Below are positions 18,124 through 26,819 of a stretch of 64,000 bases of DNA, piece by piece. Each line of letters opens with the position of its first letter. The stretch's first letter is position 1. Position numbers and translations under genes: made by a program. The notes below the pieces were generated by a model. It did no database searches. It was not told the DNA's origin and saw only the letters and a program-made list of their open reading frames with translations. The stretch is taken from assembly GCA_043805435.1 (NCBI GenBank), contig JAZDHY010000063.1, positions 1-64,000 on the forward strand, read 5' to 3'. The DNA comes from JAEXOD01 sp043805435 (GTDB lineage: Bacteria; Bacteroidota; Ignavibacteria; Ignavibacteriales; Melioribacteraceae).

Positions 18124-18816
18124 ATGAAGAAAGCTATTACAACTTTTTGTGATTTTTTATTGCCCCGTTTTTGCGTGTCTTGTTCTACTAAATTATCAAT
18201 AAACGAACATTTTATTTGTAATTTATGCCAATTGCAATTAACAATTGTAGAACCTGATTTTTTGGGAAATGAGTTTTGCCGCAAATTTAAGGATGACAAA
18301 TATATTGATAAGTTTTTTTCGTTGTATCTTTTTGAAAAAAACGGAGTGTTTAGATCATTAATTCATTCATTAAAATATAAAAATAATTACCGCATAGGTT
18401 TGTTTTTGGGAAATAAAATAGCTGAATATTATTTAGATAATATTTCTTTGCTAAAACCGGATGTAATAATTCCGCTTCCTCTTCATCACGTAAAAAAAGC
18501 TCAACGTGGATATAATCAGGCATATTATATTGCAAAAGGTATTTCTAAAAAAATCCACATACCTGTTTGTACTTCTTTAGTGATAAGAATTAAATATAAA
18601 GAGACACAAACTTTTTACAATTTGCAACAACGCAAAGAAAATATTGAAGGGGCTTTTAAAGTAAAAAAGACAAAAAATATATTTGGAAAAACCTTACTTA
18701 TTGTGGATGACGTAATTACAACGGGTGCAACCATAAATGAATGTGCCAAAGTATTAAAGCTGGCGGGTGCGAAAAATATTTATGCGGTTTCGGCCGGTTT
18801 ACCAAATTTGGAATAA
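18124..18816 (+). CDS. comF: ComF family phosphoribosyltransferase-like protein
   Basis: The N-terminal zinc-binding part has CVSC (17-20) and CNLC (32-35). The C-terminal type I phosphoribosyltransferase domain has the PRPP loop LLIVDDVITTGATI (about 197-210). The middle has IPLPLHHVKKAQRGYNQA, diagnostic of ComF/GntX. In competent bacteria ComF helps handle imported single-stranded DNA; outside those its substrate is unknown. The 230 residues are normal. It is adjacent to the R-M cassette inserted downstream. Confidence 0.9.
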   Translation: MKKAITTFCDFLLPRFCVSCSTKLSINEHFICNLCQLQLTIVEPDFLGNEFCRKFKDDKYIDKFFSLYLFEKNGVFRSLIHSLKYKNNYRIGLFLGNKIAEYYLDNISLLKPDVIIPLPLHHVKKAQRGYNQAYYIAKGISKKIHIPVCTSLVIRIKYKETQTFYNLQQRKENIEGAFKVKKTKNIFGKTLLIVDDVITTGATINECAKVLKLAGAKNIYAVSAGLPNLE

Positions 18817-18856
18817 TAGTTGTTATTTTATTTAATTTATTAATTTTTGACCTTCT

Positions 18857-18894
18857 TTTTTAAAAATCATATCAAAAAAAAGTCGTAAATTTAA
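18857..18894 (+). repeat. Direct repeat flanking the R-M cassette, left copy
   Basis: 38 bases that match 21141-21178 at 37 positions (A at 18871 against T at 21155). The copy ends 33 bases before the restriction-endonuclease start. It contains an A8 tract followed by GTCGTAAATTTAA. It is interpreted as a target duplication made when the cassette entered. Confidence 0.85.
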
Positions 18895-18927
18895 TGGTAT
18901 AGTATTATTAATTTAAACGATATAAAA

Positions 18928-19581
18928 ATGAAACAAAATTTATCTGTTCAGGATTTGATCAACGAAGCAATAAAATTTTCAAAGATATTATCTATTAATC
19001 AAGATCCCCTTTTATTTGGTATTACAGACGGAAAGGCGGTTGGCACTTATGCAGAGAAAAAGTTCAAGGAATTTGTTTCTGAATCATATATTTGCAATAG
19101 CGGTTCAGTTGCTAGAGGTATAGACTTCCCTGATCTCCTTATTGATATTAAATGCACAAGTATCAAACAGCCACAGTCGTCATGTCCATTTAAATCAGCG
19201 GGTCAAAAAATATTTGGACTTGGGTATTCCCTACTTGTTTTTGTATATGAGAAATTTGATAATCATGAATTAAAAACTGGCCAATTAAAAATTTTACATA
19301 CAATTTTTATTGAAAAAGAAAGAACTGGTGATTTTCAAATAACATCAGGGATTAGTGATTTACTAAAAAACAATGCAAATACTGATGATTTAGTAGCATT
19401 TTTATTTGATAAAAATTTACCTATTGATGATATTTTAGCTAAAGATTTAGCTGAAGAAATATTAAAAAATCCACCACAAATTGGTTATTTAACAATATCC
19501 AATGCTCTGCAATGGAGGTTACAATATAGTAGAGTTATTGAACAGGCCGGAAAAGTTGATGGAGTTGTTAGAGTAAACTAG
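18928..19581 (+). CDS. Type II restriction endonuclease, PD-(D/E)XK fold
   Basis: It probably cuts unmethylated DNA at the site protected by the adjacent methyltransferase. The nuclease core is visible: D66 and the PD at 68-69 in GIDFPDLLIDIKCTS, then D73-I-K75, giving PD...DXK with a preceding Glu in AEKKFKEF. The 217-residue size suits a simple type II enzyme acting as a dimer. I cannot assign recognition specificity. Its TAG stop is followed directly by the methyltransferase ATG, so the genes are cotranscribed. No controller (C) protein gene is present. The order, endonuclease before methyltransferase, leaves open how the host is protected on entry. Confidence 0.8.
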   Translation: MKQNLSVQDLINEAIKFSKILSINQDPLLFGITDGKAVGTYAEKKFKEFVSESYICNSGSVARGIDFPDLLIDIKCTSIKQPQSSCPFKSAGQKIFGLGYSLLVFVYEKFDNHELKTGQLKILHTIFIEKERTGDFQITSGISDLLKNNANTDDLVAFLFDKNLPIDDILAKDLAEEILKNPPQIGYLTISNALQWRLQYSRVIEQAGKVDGVVRVN

Positions 19582-21102
19582 ATGAATGTAAACGAAAGAA
19601 AAAAAATAGAATTGGGAGATTTTCAGACTCCAAAAGAATTAACCGATCAGATTTGTTCACTTATTTGTGAACTGAATCAAAATCCAAAGATTGTTATTGA
19701 ACCAACGTGTGGTAAAGGAAATTTTTTATTAAGTGCAATGAATTTTTTTTCGGACTGTGAAGAATTTATTGGTATTGATATTAATAAAAATTATATTAAT
19801 TATCTTGCTTCTAAAATTCCGGAAGATTTTTTATTAAAGACCAAACTTAAAGCAGCTGATGTTTTTTCATTTGACTGGTTAAGTATAATTAAAAATAGCG
19901 ATAGTCATATTCTTGTACTTGGTAATCCACCTTGGGTTACTAATTCGCAAATGGGCACAATTGATGGTAGCAATCTTCCAATAAAAAGTAATATACATAT
20001 GAATAATGGTATTTCTGCAATCACAGGAAAATCCAATTTTGACATTTCCGAGTGGTTAATACTTCATTTAATCAAAACATTAAAATCATATAACACCACA
20101 ATTGCATTACTCATTAAAACTTCAGTTGCCAGAAAATTATTAAAATATTGTTGGATTAACAATTTACCAATTAAAAGTGCAAAAATATTTAGAATTGATA
20201 GCAAAAAACATTTTAATATTTCCGCCGATTCTTGTATGTTTTATTTAGAATTCGGACAAATTAAATTAGAGAAAACTTGTAAGGTCTATTCAAATCTTTC
20301 TTTACAATCAATTGGTTCAACCATAGGATTTTCTAAAAATGATTTAACTGCAAATATTGAAGGTTATCAAAAATTAAAATATCTTGAGGGCAAATCTCAA
20401 CATTACAAGTGGAGATCAGGTGTAAAACATGACTGCTCTAATATTATGGAACTTACAAAGGTAGATTCTAAATGGCGAAATGGATTAGGTGAATTAATCG
20501 AATTAGAGGCTAATTATGTTTATCCCTTATTAAAAAGCTCTCATTTATACAACTTTGACGGTGATATTAATTCTCCAGAGAAATGGGTAATAATTACTCA
20601 ACAGAAAACAGGAGAAGACACTTCTTTTATTCAACTGACAGCACCAAAATTATGGAAATACCTTCAGTCACATACCGAGGTATTGTTTAACCGAAAAAGT
20701 TTGATTTATGCAAAAGCACCACAATTTTCCATTTTCGGAATTGGAGTTTATTCTTTTACAAAATGGAAAGTTGCTATATCCGGTTTTTATAAGACCATTC
20801 ATTTTAAAGTTATTCCCCCACTAAATGATAAACCGGTTATGGTTGATGATACTTGTTATTACATCCCTTGTGAAACTAAGGAAGAAGCGATTTTTATACA
20901 GGAATTACTTACATCCGAAATATCTTTAGAATTTCTAAATTCAATTGTATTTTGGGATAACAAAAGACCTATTACTGTTGAAGTTTTGAATAGAATTAAT
21001 ATTGAAAAGATAGCATTTGAATTAGATCGGGTGCAAGAGTATGATAAATTTAATAATCAAAAGTATAATTCTTATGAAGAACAACTTTCTTTATTTAATT
21101 AA
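19582..21102 (+). CDS. DNA adenine-N6 methyltransferase of the R-M pair
   Basis: It methylates adenine using S-adenosylmethionine. Motifs run in the gamma-class order: motif X-like GDFQTP at 12-17, the SAM-binding motif I EPTCGKGNFL at 40-49, an acidic IDIN at 65-68, and the catalytic motif IV NPPW at 115-118. The C-terminal part (about 240-506) should hold the target-recognition domain and has none of the conserved catalytic motifs. The layout resembles the TaqI-type enzymes. It begins immediately at the endonuclease stop. The region lies between the two 38-bp repeats. Confidence 0.88.
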   Translation: MNVNERKKIELGDFQTPKELTDQICSLICELNQNPKIVIEPTCGKGNFLLSAMNFFSDCEEFIGIDINKNYINYLASKIPEDFLLKTKLKAADVFSFDWLSIIKNSDSHILVLGNPPWVTNSQMGTIDGSNLPIKSNIHMNNGISAITGKSNFDISEWLILHLIKTLKSYNTTIALLIKTSVARKLLKYCWINNLPIKSAKIFRIDSKKHFNISADSCMFYLEFGQIKLEKTCKVYSNLSLQSIGSTIGFSKNDLTANIEGYQKLKYLEGKSQHYKWRSGVKHDCSNIMELTKVDSKWRNGLGELIELEANYVYPLLKSSHLYNFDGDINSPEKWVIITQQKTGEDTSFIQLTAPKLWKYLQSHTEVLFNRKSLIYAKAPQFSIFGIGVYSFTKWKVAISGFYKTIHFKVIPPLNDKPVMVDDTCYYIPCETKEEAIFIQELLTSEISLEFLNSIVFWDNKRPITVEVLNRINIEKIAFELDRVQEYDKFNNQKYNSYEEQLSLFN

Positions 21103-21140
21103 TTAAATTTATTTATAAATGTTCTACTTTTTACCCTTTA

Positions 21141-21178
21141 TTTTTAAAAATCATTTCAAAAAAAAGTCGTAAATTTAA
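21141..21178 (+). repeat. Direct repeat flanking the R-M cassette, right copy
   Basis: It is 37/38 identical to 18857-18894 and ends 32 bases before the start of the next gene. That is almost the same distance the left copy keeps from the endonuclease start. It probably also contains promoter sequence of the downstream propeller gene. Confidence 0.85.
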
Positions 21179-21210
21179 GTATAAAGAATACTCAATTATT
21201 TTGGATACAA

Positions 21211-23436
21211 ATGAAAAAATTATTTTTATTCTGTTTAGTATTTTCCGCTAATTTATTTGCTCAACAAGTTGGCGATTGGAAAAATTTCACATCCATGAAA
21301 AGTATTAACACTGTTAAAACAAAAGATAATGTTGTTTGGTGCGCTACTAATGGCGGAATTTTTAGTTATAATACAACGGATTCTACTTATAACAAATTGA
21401 CTAAATCCGAAGGTTTAAGCAGTCAAACTATTACTGCGTTAACAATTGATGACCAAAATAAAATTTGGATTGGTACTCAGGATGGCACAATTAATGTTTA
21501 TGACCCGTCAACGGGAAATATAAAAAAAATATTGGATATTTACAATTCTGATAAAAGCAAAAAACAGATTAACCATTTAACTTCTAGAAATGACACTATC
21601 TTTGTATCGTCAGATTTTGGAGTTTCGTTAATTAACAGTAAAACTTATTTTTTTATAGAAACTATTATAAAGTTTGGCACCTTTTCGTCTGATACAAAAA
21701 TTAATTCTCTAACAGCCGGAAAACAAATTTATGTTGCTCTTGAATCGGGAATTGCTGTCAACAAGGCAGGCACTACAAATCTATCTGCTCCGGAATCATG
21801 GAATGTTTATTCTTTTCAGACACAAGATAAAGTTACTTCTATTAACAAGGTTTTATTTTTTAATAATTTAATTCTTGTTGCAACAGATAAGGGGATATTT
21901 AAATTAGAGAACAATATCCTTTCTCTTTATGAATCTCAAATTTCAAGCACTGTTGATTTATTGGTTAAAAATGAAGATTTATATGCCTTAACAGGTGGCA
22001 AAATACCAAAAAGTAGTCTGGTAAAATTAAACAGTACAGGAAGCTCAATTATTTTTTCAACCACCCAAGATAGTCTAAAAACTATCGAAATTGATGGAAA
22101 TAACAGTTATTATTTTTCAACATTAAATGGTTTGCTGGCTTTAAAAGATGGAGCAACTAAATTAGTATATCCTGATGGACCTTTTAACAACAGTTTTCAA
22201 AGTATTACTGTTGATAATGACGGAAATCTTTGGTCTGCTACCGGAAGAGATGGTTATGGAGTTGGAATTTTGAAATATTCCAAAAATAACTGGTTTGTTT
22301 ATAACAAAAACAATACTCCTGCTATAATTATTGATGATTATCAAAAAATTTACTCTTCTAATAATACAATATTTGCATGTAATTGGGGTCGAGGTTTTAC
22401 GAAAATTGAAAATAACTTATTTACAACATTTACAGCATCAAATACCGCTTTATCAGGGATACCCGATCATCCCCTCGCTTTGGTAATTACTGACATTGAA
22501 AATGACAATAATAATAATACATGGATTTTAAATCTTAATGCATCAAATAAAAAACCTTTAAGTGTTTTATTAACAGATAGTACTTGGTATCATTACGATT
22601 TTGCACTTTTTTCCTTAGTTTCTGATGCCACTTTTTATAATCTTGCCATTGATCAATACAACACTAAATGGTTTTCGATATTCGATAAACAACCGGGGTT
22701 GTATTATTTTAACGAAAACAACACTTTTGATAATACAAGTGATGACACATGGGGAGCTATAAAAGAAACTGACGGACTAAATAGCAATATTATTAATTGT
22801 ATTACTGTTGATAATAGAGGTGAAATTTGGGTTGGCACATCTTTAGGAGCAAATATTATTAGAAACCCCGCCAGTCCTAAAGTTGGCATCACAAGCGTTT
22901 TTCCAATACGTCAGCAATCTGCAACGTGTATTGCCGTTGATCCTTTAGATAGGAAATGGGTTGGGACAAATCAAGGTGTGTTTTTATTATCTTCAGATGG
23001 CTCAACATTAATTGAACAATACGACATTAAAAATAGTCCTATTGCCTCAAATGATATTAAATCAATAGCTTTTGATAATAAAAACGGTATTGTTTATATT
23101 GGAACTGATTACGGTCTTTCGGCTTTATATACAACCGCAGTTGAACCGCTTGAATCTTTTAATGATATTTTTGTATATCCTAATCCTTTTTGTATTACTG
23201 AAGGCCAAGACATTAAACTTACTATTGACGGTTTGGTAAAAGATTCTAATATAAAAATATTTTCTCTTGCAGGGATTTTAATTAACCAATTTGCTTCACC
23301 CGGTGGTAAAATTGCGTTTTGGGATGGTAAAGATTTGTATGGGAAATATGTAGCATCGGGAATTTATTTAATTACGGCGTATGATAACGAAGCAAATAAC
23401 GTTAAAGTACAAAAAGTTGCAGTTTTAAGAAAATAA
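21211..23436 (+). CDS. Two-domain beta-propeller surface protein, PorZ-like, with T9SS-type C-terminal domain
   Basis: A signal peptide (1-18, NLFAQ) is followed by VGDWKNFTSMKSINTV, then two blocks of propeller repeats with the recurring two-component-regulator type pattern (VWCATNGGIFSYN, IWIGTQDGTINVYD, LWSATGRDGYG, IWVGTSLGANI, KWVGTNQGVFLL). A C-terminal ~85-residue T9SS sorting-like domain follows (VYPNPFCIT..., IKIFSLAGILINQF, ASGIYLITAYDNE). This architecture, two propellers plus a sorting domain, is that of PorZ, which in Porphyromonas acts at the cell surface with the T9SS sortase PorU. Homology to PorZ is inferred from layout; a generic propeller cargo is the alternative. Confidence 0.75.
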   Translation: MKKLFLFCLVFSANLFAQQVGDWKNFTSMKSINTVKTKDNVVWCATNGGIFSYNTTDSTYNKLTKSEGLSSQTITALTIDDQNKIWIGTQDGTINVYDPSTGNIKKILDIYNSDKSKKQINHLTSRNDTIFVSSDFGVSLINSKTYFFIETIIKFGTFSSDTKINSLTAGKQIYVALESGIAVNKAGTTNLSAPESWNVYSFQTQDKVTSINKVLFFNNLILVATDKGIFKLENNILSLYESQISSTVDLLVKNEDLYALTGGKIPKSSLVKLNSTGSSIIFSTTQDSLKTIEIDGNNSYYFSTLNGLLALKDGATKLVYPDGPFNNSFQSITVDNDGNLWSATGRDGYGVGILKYSKNNWFVYNKNNTPAIIIDDYQKIYSSNNTIFACNWGRGFTKIENNLFTTFTASNTALSGIPDHPLALVITDIENDNNNNTWILNLNASNKKPLSVLLTDSTWYHYDFALFSLVSDATFYNLAIDQYNTKWFSIFDKQPGLYYFNENNTFDNTSDDTWGAIKETDGLNSNIINCITVDNRGEIWVGTSLGANIIRNPASPKVGITSVFPIRQQSATCIAVDPLDRKWVGTNQGVFLLSSDGSTLIEQYDIKNSPIASNDIKSIAFDNKNGIVYIGTDYGLSALYTTAVEPLESFNDIFVYPNPFCITEGQDIKLTIDGLVKDSNIKIFSLAGILINQFASPGGKIAFWDGKDLYGKYVASGIYLITAYDNEANNVKVQKVAVLRK

Positions 23437-23451
23437 AAGGTTTTTTAATTT

Positions 23452-25401
23452 ATGATTGATATTTATAATTTATCTATTCAGTTTTCCGGCACCCCCTTAT
23501 TTGAAAGTGTTAATTTAAAAATAAATAAGTTTGATAAAATTTCGCTTGTCGGTTCAAACGGCAGCGGTAAATCAACTTTGCTTAAACTTCTTTTTGGACT
23601 TGAACAGCCCGAAACAGGCAGTATTGTTAAACAAAAAGGTATTAAGATTAAATATTTACCTCAGGAGTTTTTATCTGCCTCCGGTAAAACATTATTTAAT
23701 GAAGTTAAATCTGCGCTCCCAAATCTAAATGAACTGGCTGATAAAGAAGAGTTTATTACCCAAGAACTTAATAACCCCGATGTTACCGACGAAGAAAGAG
23801 AAAAGTTAGTAGAAGAACTGGGCGAAGTTCATATGCATAAAGAGCATATCGATTATTACACTATTGATTCCAGAATTGAAAAAGTGTTAATTGGTCTTGG
23901 ATTTAGAGAACAGGAGTTTGTAAAGCTGGTTGATACTTTTTCCGGCGGCTGGCAGATGCGTATTGAACTAGCCAAAATATTATTGAGTGACCCTGATTTA
24001 ATTTTATTAGATGAACCTACAAACCATCTCGATTTTGACTCGCTTCAATGGTTAATTGGGTTTTTAAAAGCATTTAAGGGTTCTATTATTGTTGTATCGC
24101 ACGATAAGTTTTTTGTTAATTCAATAACTAACAAAACCCTGGAAATATTTAATCGTAAATTGACTTTTTTTAATGGCAACTACGACGCTTACATTAAATT
24201 TAAGGATGAGCGCGATATAATGTTAAATAGTCAATTCAAAAACCAGCAAAAACAAATAAATGAAATTGAAAAATTTATTGAACGGTTTAGATATAAGGCT
24301 ACAAAAGCACGCCAGGTACAAAGTAGAATTAAATTGCTTGACAAAATAGACAGAATTGATTTACCGGAATATAGCGAAACCATTAAAATTCGGTTCCCCG
24401 AACCTCCCCAAAGCGGAGCTGTACCGGTTGAAATAATTAACCTTGGTAAAACGTACGATAAAAACATTGTTTTTTCAAACGTAAACTTATCTTTTGAACG
24501 CGGCGATAAAATTGCTTTTTTAGGTCCAAACGGTGCCGGTAAAACTACTTTAGCTAAAATAATTGCCGGAAAAATTTCGCAAACCGAAGGTGATTATATA
24601 ATTGGGTATAATACTTCAATTTCGTATTATGCTCAGGAAATTACCGCCGAACTTGATTTGGAAAAGGATATTTTAGATACTCTTACCGAATGTGGCGAAA
24701 ATTACTCTCCGGCACAATTACGCAACCTTGCCGGTTCGTTTTTATTTAGCGATGACGATGTATTTAAAAAGGTTTCGGTTCTTTCCGGTGGTGAAAAAAG
24801 CAGGGTGGCACTTGCCAAATTATTACTTACTAAAGCTAATTTAGTTGTTTTGGATGAACCCACCAACCATTTGGATTTTAATTCCAAAATTGTGCTGCAA
24901 GACGCTTTAATAAATTTTACCGGCTCTTTAATTATTGTTTCGCATGATATTGAATTTATTAAGCCCATAATTAATAAAGTGGTTGATATACGAGACGGTA
25001 GTGTAAAACTTTATTACGGCGGAATTGATTATTATATTAATAAAAGGAAAGAATTACTGGAAACAGGAATTCTTTCACCGACAAATATTGAGGTTGAGGA
25101 TAAAAAAATATCTCGGAAAGATATTAAACGTGTTGAAGCCGAACAAAGACAAAAAAAATATAAAGCTACAAAGGATTTAATTTCCAAAATTTCTAAATTG
25201 GAAGAAGAGATTAGTAAAATTGAAGAAAAGAAGTTAATTCTTGAAAAAGAATTAACCTCACCCGAAGTTTATTCTAATTCCAATTTAGTAAAAAATAAAA
25301 AAGCCGAATACGAGAGAACAAAAAAAGCACTTGAAGAGAAATATGCTGTTTGGACAGACCATAACTATAAATTAGAGCATGTAGAGCAATCTTTACTCTA
25401 A
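23452..25401 (+). CDS. ABC-F family ATPase
   Basis: Two ABC ATPase domains in one chain without membrane segments. Domain 1 has Walker A GSNGSGKS (about 34-41), signature FSGGWQMRIELAK and Walker B LILLDEPTNHLDF. After a basic linker helix with RFRYKATKARQVQSRIK (the P-site tRNA interaction motif region), domain 2 has GPNGAGKTT, LSGGEKSRVALAK and LVVLDEPTNHLDF. A C-terminal coiled coil (about 560-645) completes it, resembling Uup/YdiF. These proteins act on the ribosome or on unusual DNA structures. It starts 15 bases after the propeller gene and overlaps the convergent ROK gene by 9 bases. Confidence 0.93.
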   Translation: MIDIYNLSIQFSGTPLFESVNLKINKFDKISLVGSNGSGKSTLLKLLFGLEQPETGSIVKQKGIKIKYLPQEFLSASGKTLFNEVKSALPNLNELADKEEFITQELNNPDVTDEEREKLVEELGEVHMHKEHIDYYTIDSRIEKVLIGLGFREQEFVKLVDTFSGGWQMRIELAKILLSDPDLILLDEPTNHLDFDSLQWLIGFLKAFKGSIIVVSHDKFFVNSITNKTLEIFNRKLTFFNGNYDAYIKFKDERDIMLNSQFKNQQKQINEIEKFIERFRYKATKARQVQSRIKLLDKIDRIDLPEYSETIKIRFPEPPQSGAVPVEIINLGKTYDKNIVFSNVNLSFERGDKIAFLGPNGAGKTTLAKIIAGKISQTEGDYIIGYNTSISYYAQEITAELDLEKDILDTLTECGENYSPAQLRNLAGSFLFSDDDVFKKVSVLSGGEKSRVALAKLLLTKANLVVLDEPTNHLDFNSKIVLQDALINFTGSLIIVSHDIEFIKPIINKVVDIRDGSVKLYYGGIDYYINKRKELLETGILSPTNIEVEDKKISRKDIKRVEAEQRQKKYKATKDLISKISKLEEEISKIEEKKLILEKELTSPEVYSNSNLVKNKKAEYERTKKALEEKYAVWTDHNYKLEHVEQSLL

Positions 25402-26370
25402 TGACAGGGTGTCTTTAAACTCTTCCATTAAGGTTAAACCACCATATAAAGCGGCATCATCACCAAGTTTAGTGACAGTAATTTTAACAATTTTTCCCGG
25501 TTCCGGCAGCACACTTTTTATAAATGTATCTTTAATAATTGGAAGCATAAACTTGCCCATTGCTTCAATTACTCCGCCGCCTAAAACAATTGCATCTATA
25601 TTTAATAAAGTTACAATACTGCCTAATACGGTACCAATTGTTTTGGATGCTTTTGTAATATGAGAAGTAACCAGTTTATCTTTTTTGTTTAATGCCTGCC
25701 ATAATGCTTTGCTTTTTATTGCTTTTTTAGTTCCTACAATTTCGGTTAATATACTTTTAGTACCTGCTTTTATATCTTTTTTAATTGCTTTTACAATGGC
25801 TGTTCGGCTTGCTAGACTTTCAAATGTGGTTTTTCTTTTATCTGCTTCTAAAAAACCTTGCGGGGCAACTAGCATGTGGCCAATTTCACCGGCAAAACAT
25901 GATGAACCTCTATACAATTTACCATCAAAAAACAACGCTCCTCCAATTCCGGTGCCTACAAAAACAACCAGCATATTATTTACGGAATCGTGTAATTCAA
26001 ACTTTTTAATTCCCATACCACCCAAATTAACATCATTTTCAATTAAAACCGGAATTAAAAAATGCTTTTGTAATGCTTTTTTTATGTTATAATTTTTTAT
26101 TCCGAGATTTGGTGCATTACCAATTATACCGCTTGTTGGATTTACCGTACCCGGTACGCCAAGACATATAGAAATTATTTCTTCTTCCTTAACATCGGCT
26201 TTTTCAAGCAGCATATGTACCGATTCTACAATATCTTTTACCAATTGAATATTGCCTTGTTTTAGGTTTGTGGGTACTTTTTCTCTGCTTATAATCTTTT
26301 TATCTGTACTTATTAATGCCGAAAGTATTTTTGTGCCCCCAAGATCAATTGATATTACATATTTTTTCAT
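25393..26370 (-). CDS. ROK family sugar kinase lacking the zinc motif
   Basis: Probable cytoplasmic hexose kinase. The phosphate loop IDLGGTK is at 8-14, catalytic Asp113 is in END, and the glycine-rich VGTGIGGALFFDGKLYRG and GEIGHM (His165) follow the family. In most ROK kinases GH is followed by a zinc-binding CxCGxxGCxE loop. Here the segment between His165 and ESLASRTA has no cysteine, so the metal site is lost. An insertion-like charged stretch DKRKTTFESLAS replaces it. Glucokinase is the default guess; substrate uncertain. Its 3' end overlaps the convergent ABC-F gene. Confidence 0.85.
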   Translation of the reverse strand: MKKYVISIDLGGTKILSALISTDKKIISREKVPTNLKQGNIQLVKDIVESVHMLLEKADVKEEEIISICLGVPGTVNPTSGIIGNAPNLGIKNYNIKKALQKHFLIPVLIENDVNLGGMGIKKFELHDSVNNMLVVFVGTGIGGALFFDGKLYRGSSCFAGEIGHMLVAPQGFLEADKRKTTFESLASRTAIVKAIKKDIKAGTKSILTEIVGTKKAIKSKALWQALNKKDKLVTSHITKASKTIGTVLGSIVTLLNIDAIVLGGGVIEAMGKFMLPIIKDTFIKSVLPEPGKIVKITVTKLGDDAALYGGLTLMEEFKDTLSLE

Positions 26371-26580
26371 GCGTAAACTCCATTTAAACGGTAATTTAAT
26401 GTAAATTATATTTATAATTTTTTTGATGTCAGCAAATAAATTTAACCAGAATTATTTTTATATCAAAATATTAAATTTTTAATTTAATTTCTGGTACAAA
26501 AAAAACCGCAGCTAATTTACTTAACCACGATTTTTAATTATAAATTAAGAATTAAGAATTCAAAATTAAGGATTACATTT

Positions 26581-26718
26581 TTATTTCATTAACATTAATT
26601 TTTTGGTATTGCTATATTCACCGGCTTTTATTTGGTAAATATACATTCCGCTTGCAAGGCTGGAAGCGTTAAATTGTACATTATATTTACCGGTGGTTTT
26701 AAATTCATTTACTAATGT
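26581..26718 (-). pseudogene. Remnant of a T9SS C-terminal sorting domain
   Basis: Translating the minus strand from 26718 gives TLVNEFKTTGKYNVQFNASS, then LASGMYIYQIKAGEYSNTKK and LMLMK before a TAA at 26581-26583. This is the second half of a standard sorting domain. One codon separates it from an in-frame TAA upstream (26722-26724), and no start or signal peptide is present, so the rest of the gene is gone. It may once have been the C-terminus of the lipoprotein-like gene upstream or of a lost cargo gene. Confidence 0.75.
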
Positions 26719-26765
26719 TGTTTACAATCTCTATTTTTTATGTTCTTTTTTATCTGTAACATTCG

Positions 26766-26792
26766 GGTACTAGTGGTGCAAACACTAGTACC
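26766..26792. repeat. Perfect 10-bp inverted repeat
   Basis: GGTACTAGTG (26766-26775) pairs with CACTAGTACC (26783-26792) around a 7-base loop. Only the + strand side is followed by a T-rich run, so it does not fit as a terminator for the minus-strand lipoprotein gene that ends at 26820. Confidence 0.7.
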
Positions 26793-26819
26793 TGTTATTT
26801 TTTATTGGCTTTTTCTCCT

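Larger units (their letters stand above)
26371..26819. other. Intergenic region with gene remnant and hairpin
   Basis: About 450 bases between the ROK kinase start and the lipoprotein stop. It contains a broken T9SS sorting-domain fragment (26581-26718) and a perfect 10-bp palindromic stem (26766-26792). The rest is AT-rich and featureless. Confidence 0.55.

Noticed and set aside
18857..18894. Operator of an R-M controller (C) protein
   Set aside because: No C-protein gene is present and the second copy lies outside the R-M genes, upstream of an unrelated gene; a target duplication explains both copies better.
26766..26792. Terminator of the lipoprotein gene
   Set aside because: The stem is perfect, but the T-rich tail is on the opposite strand to that gene, so I list it only as an inverted repeat.
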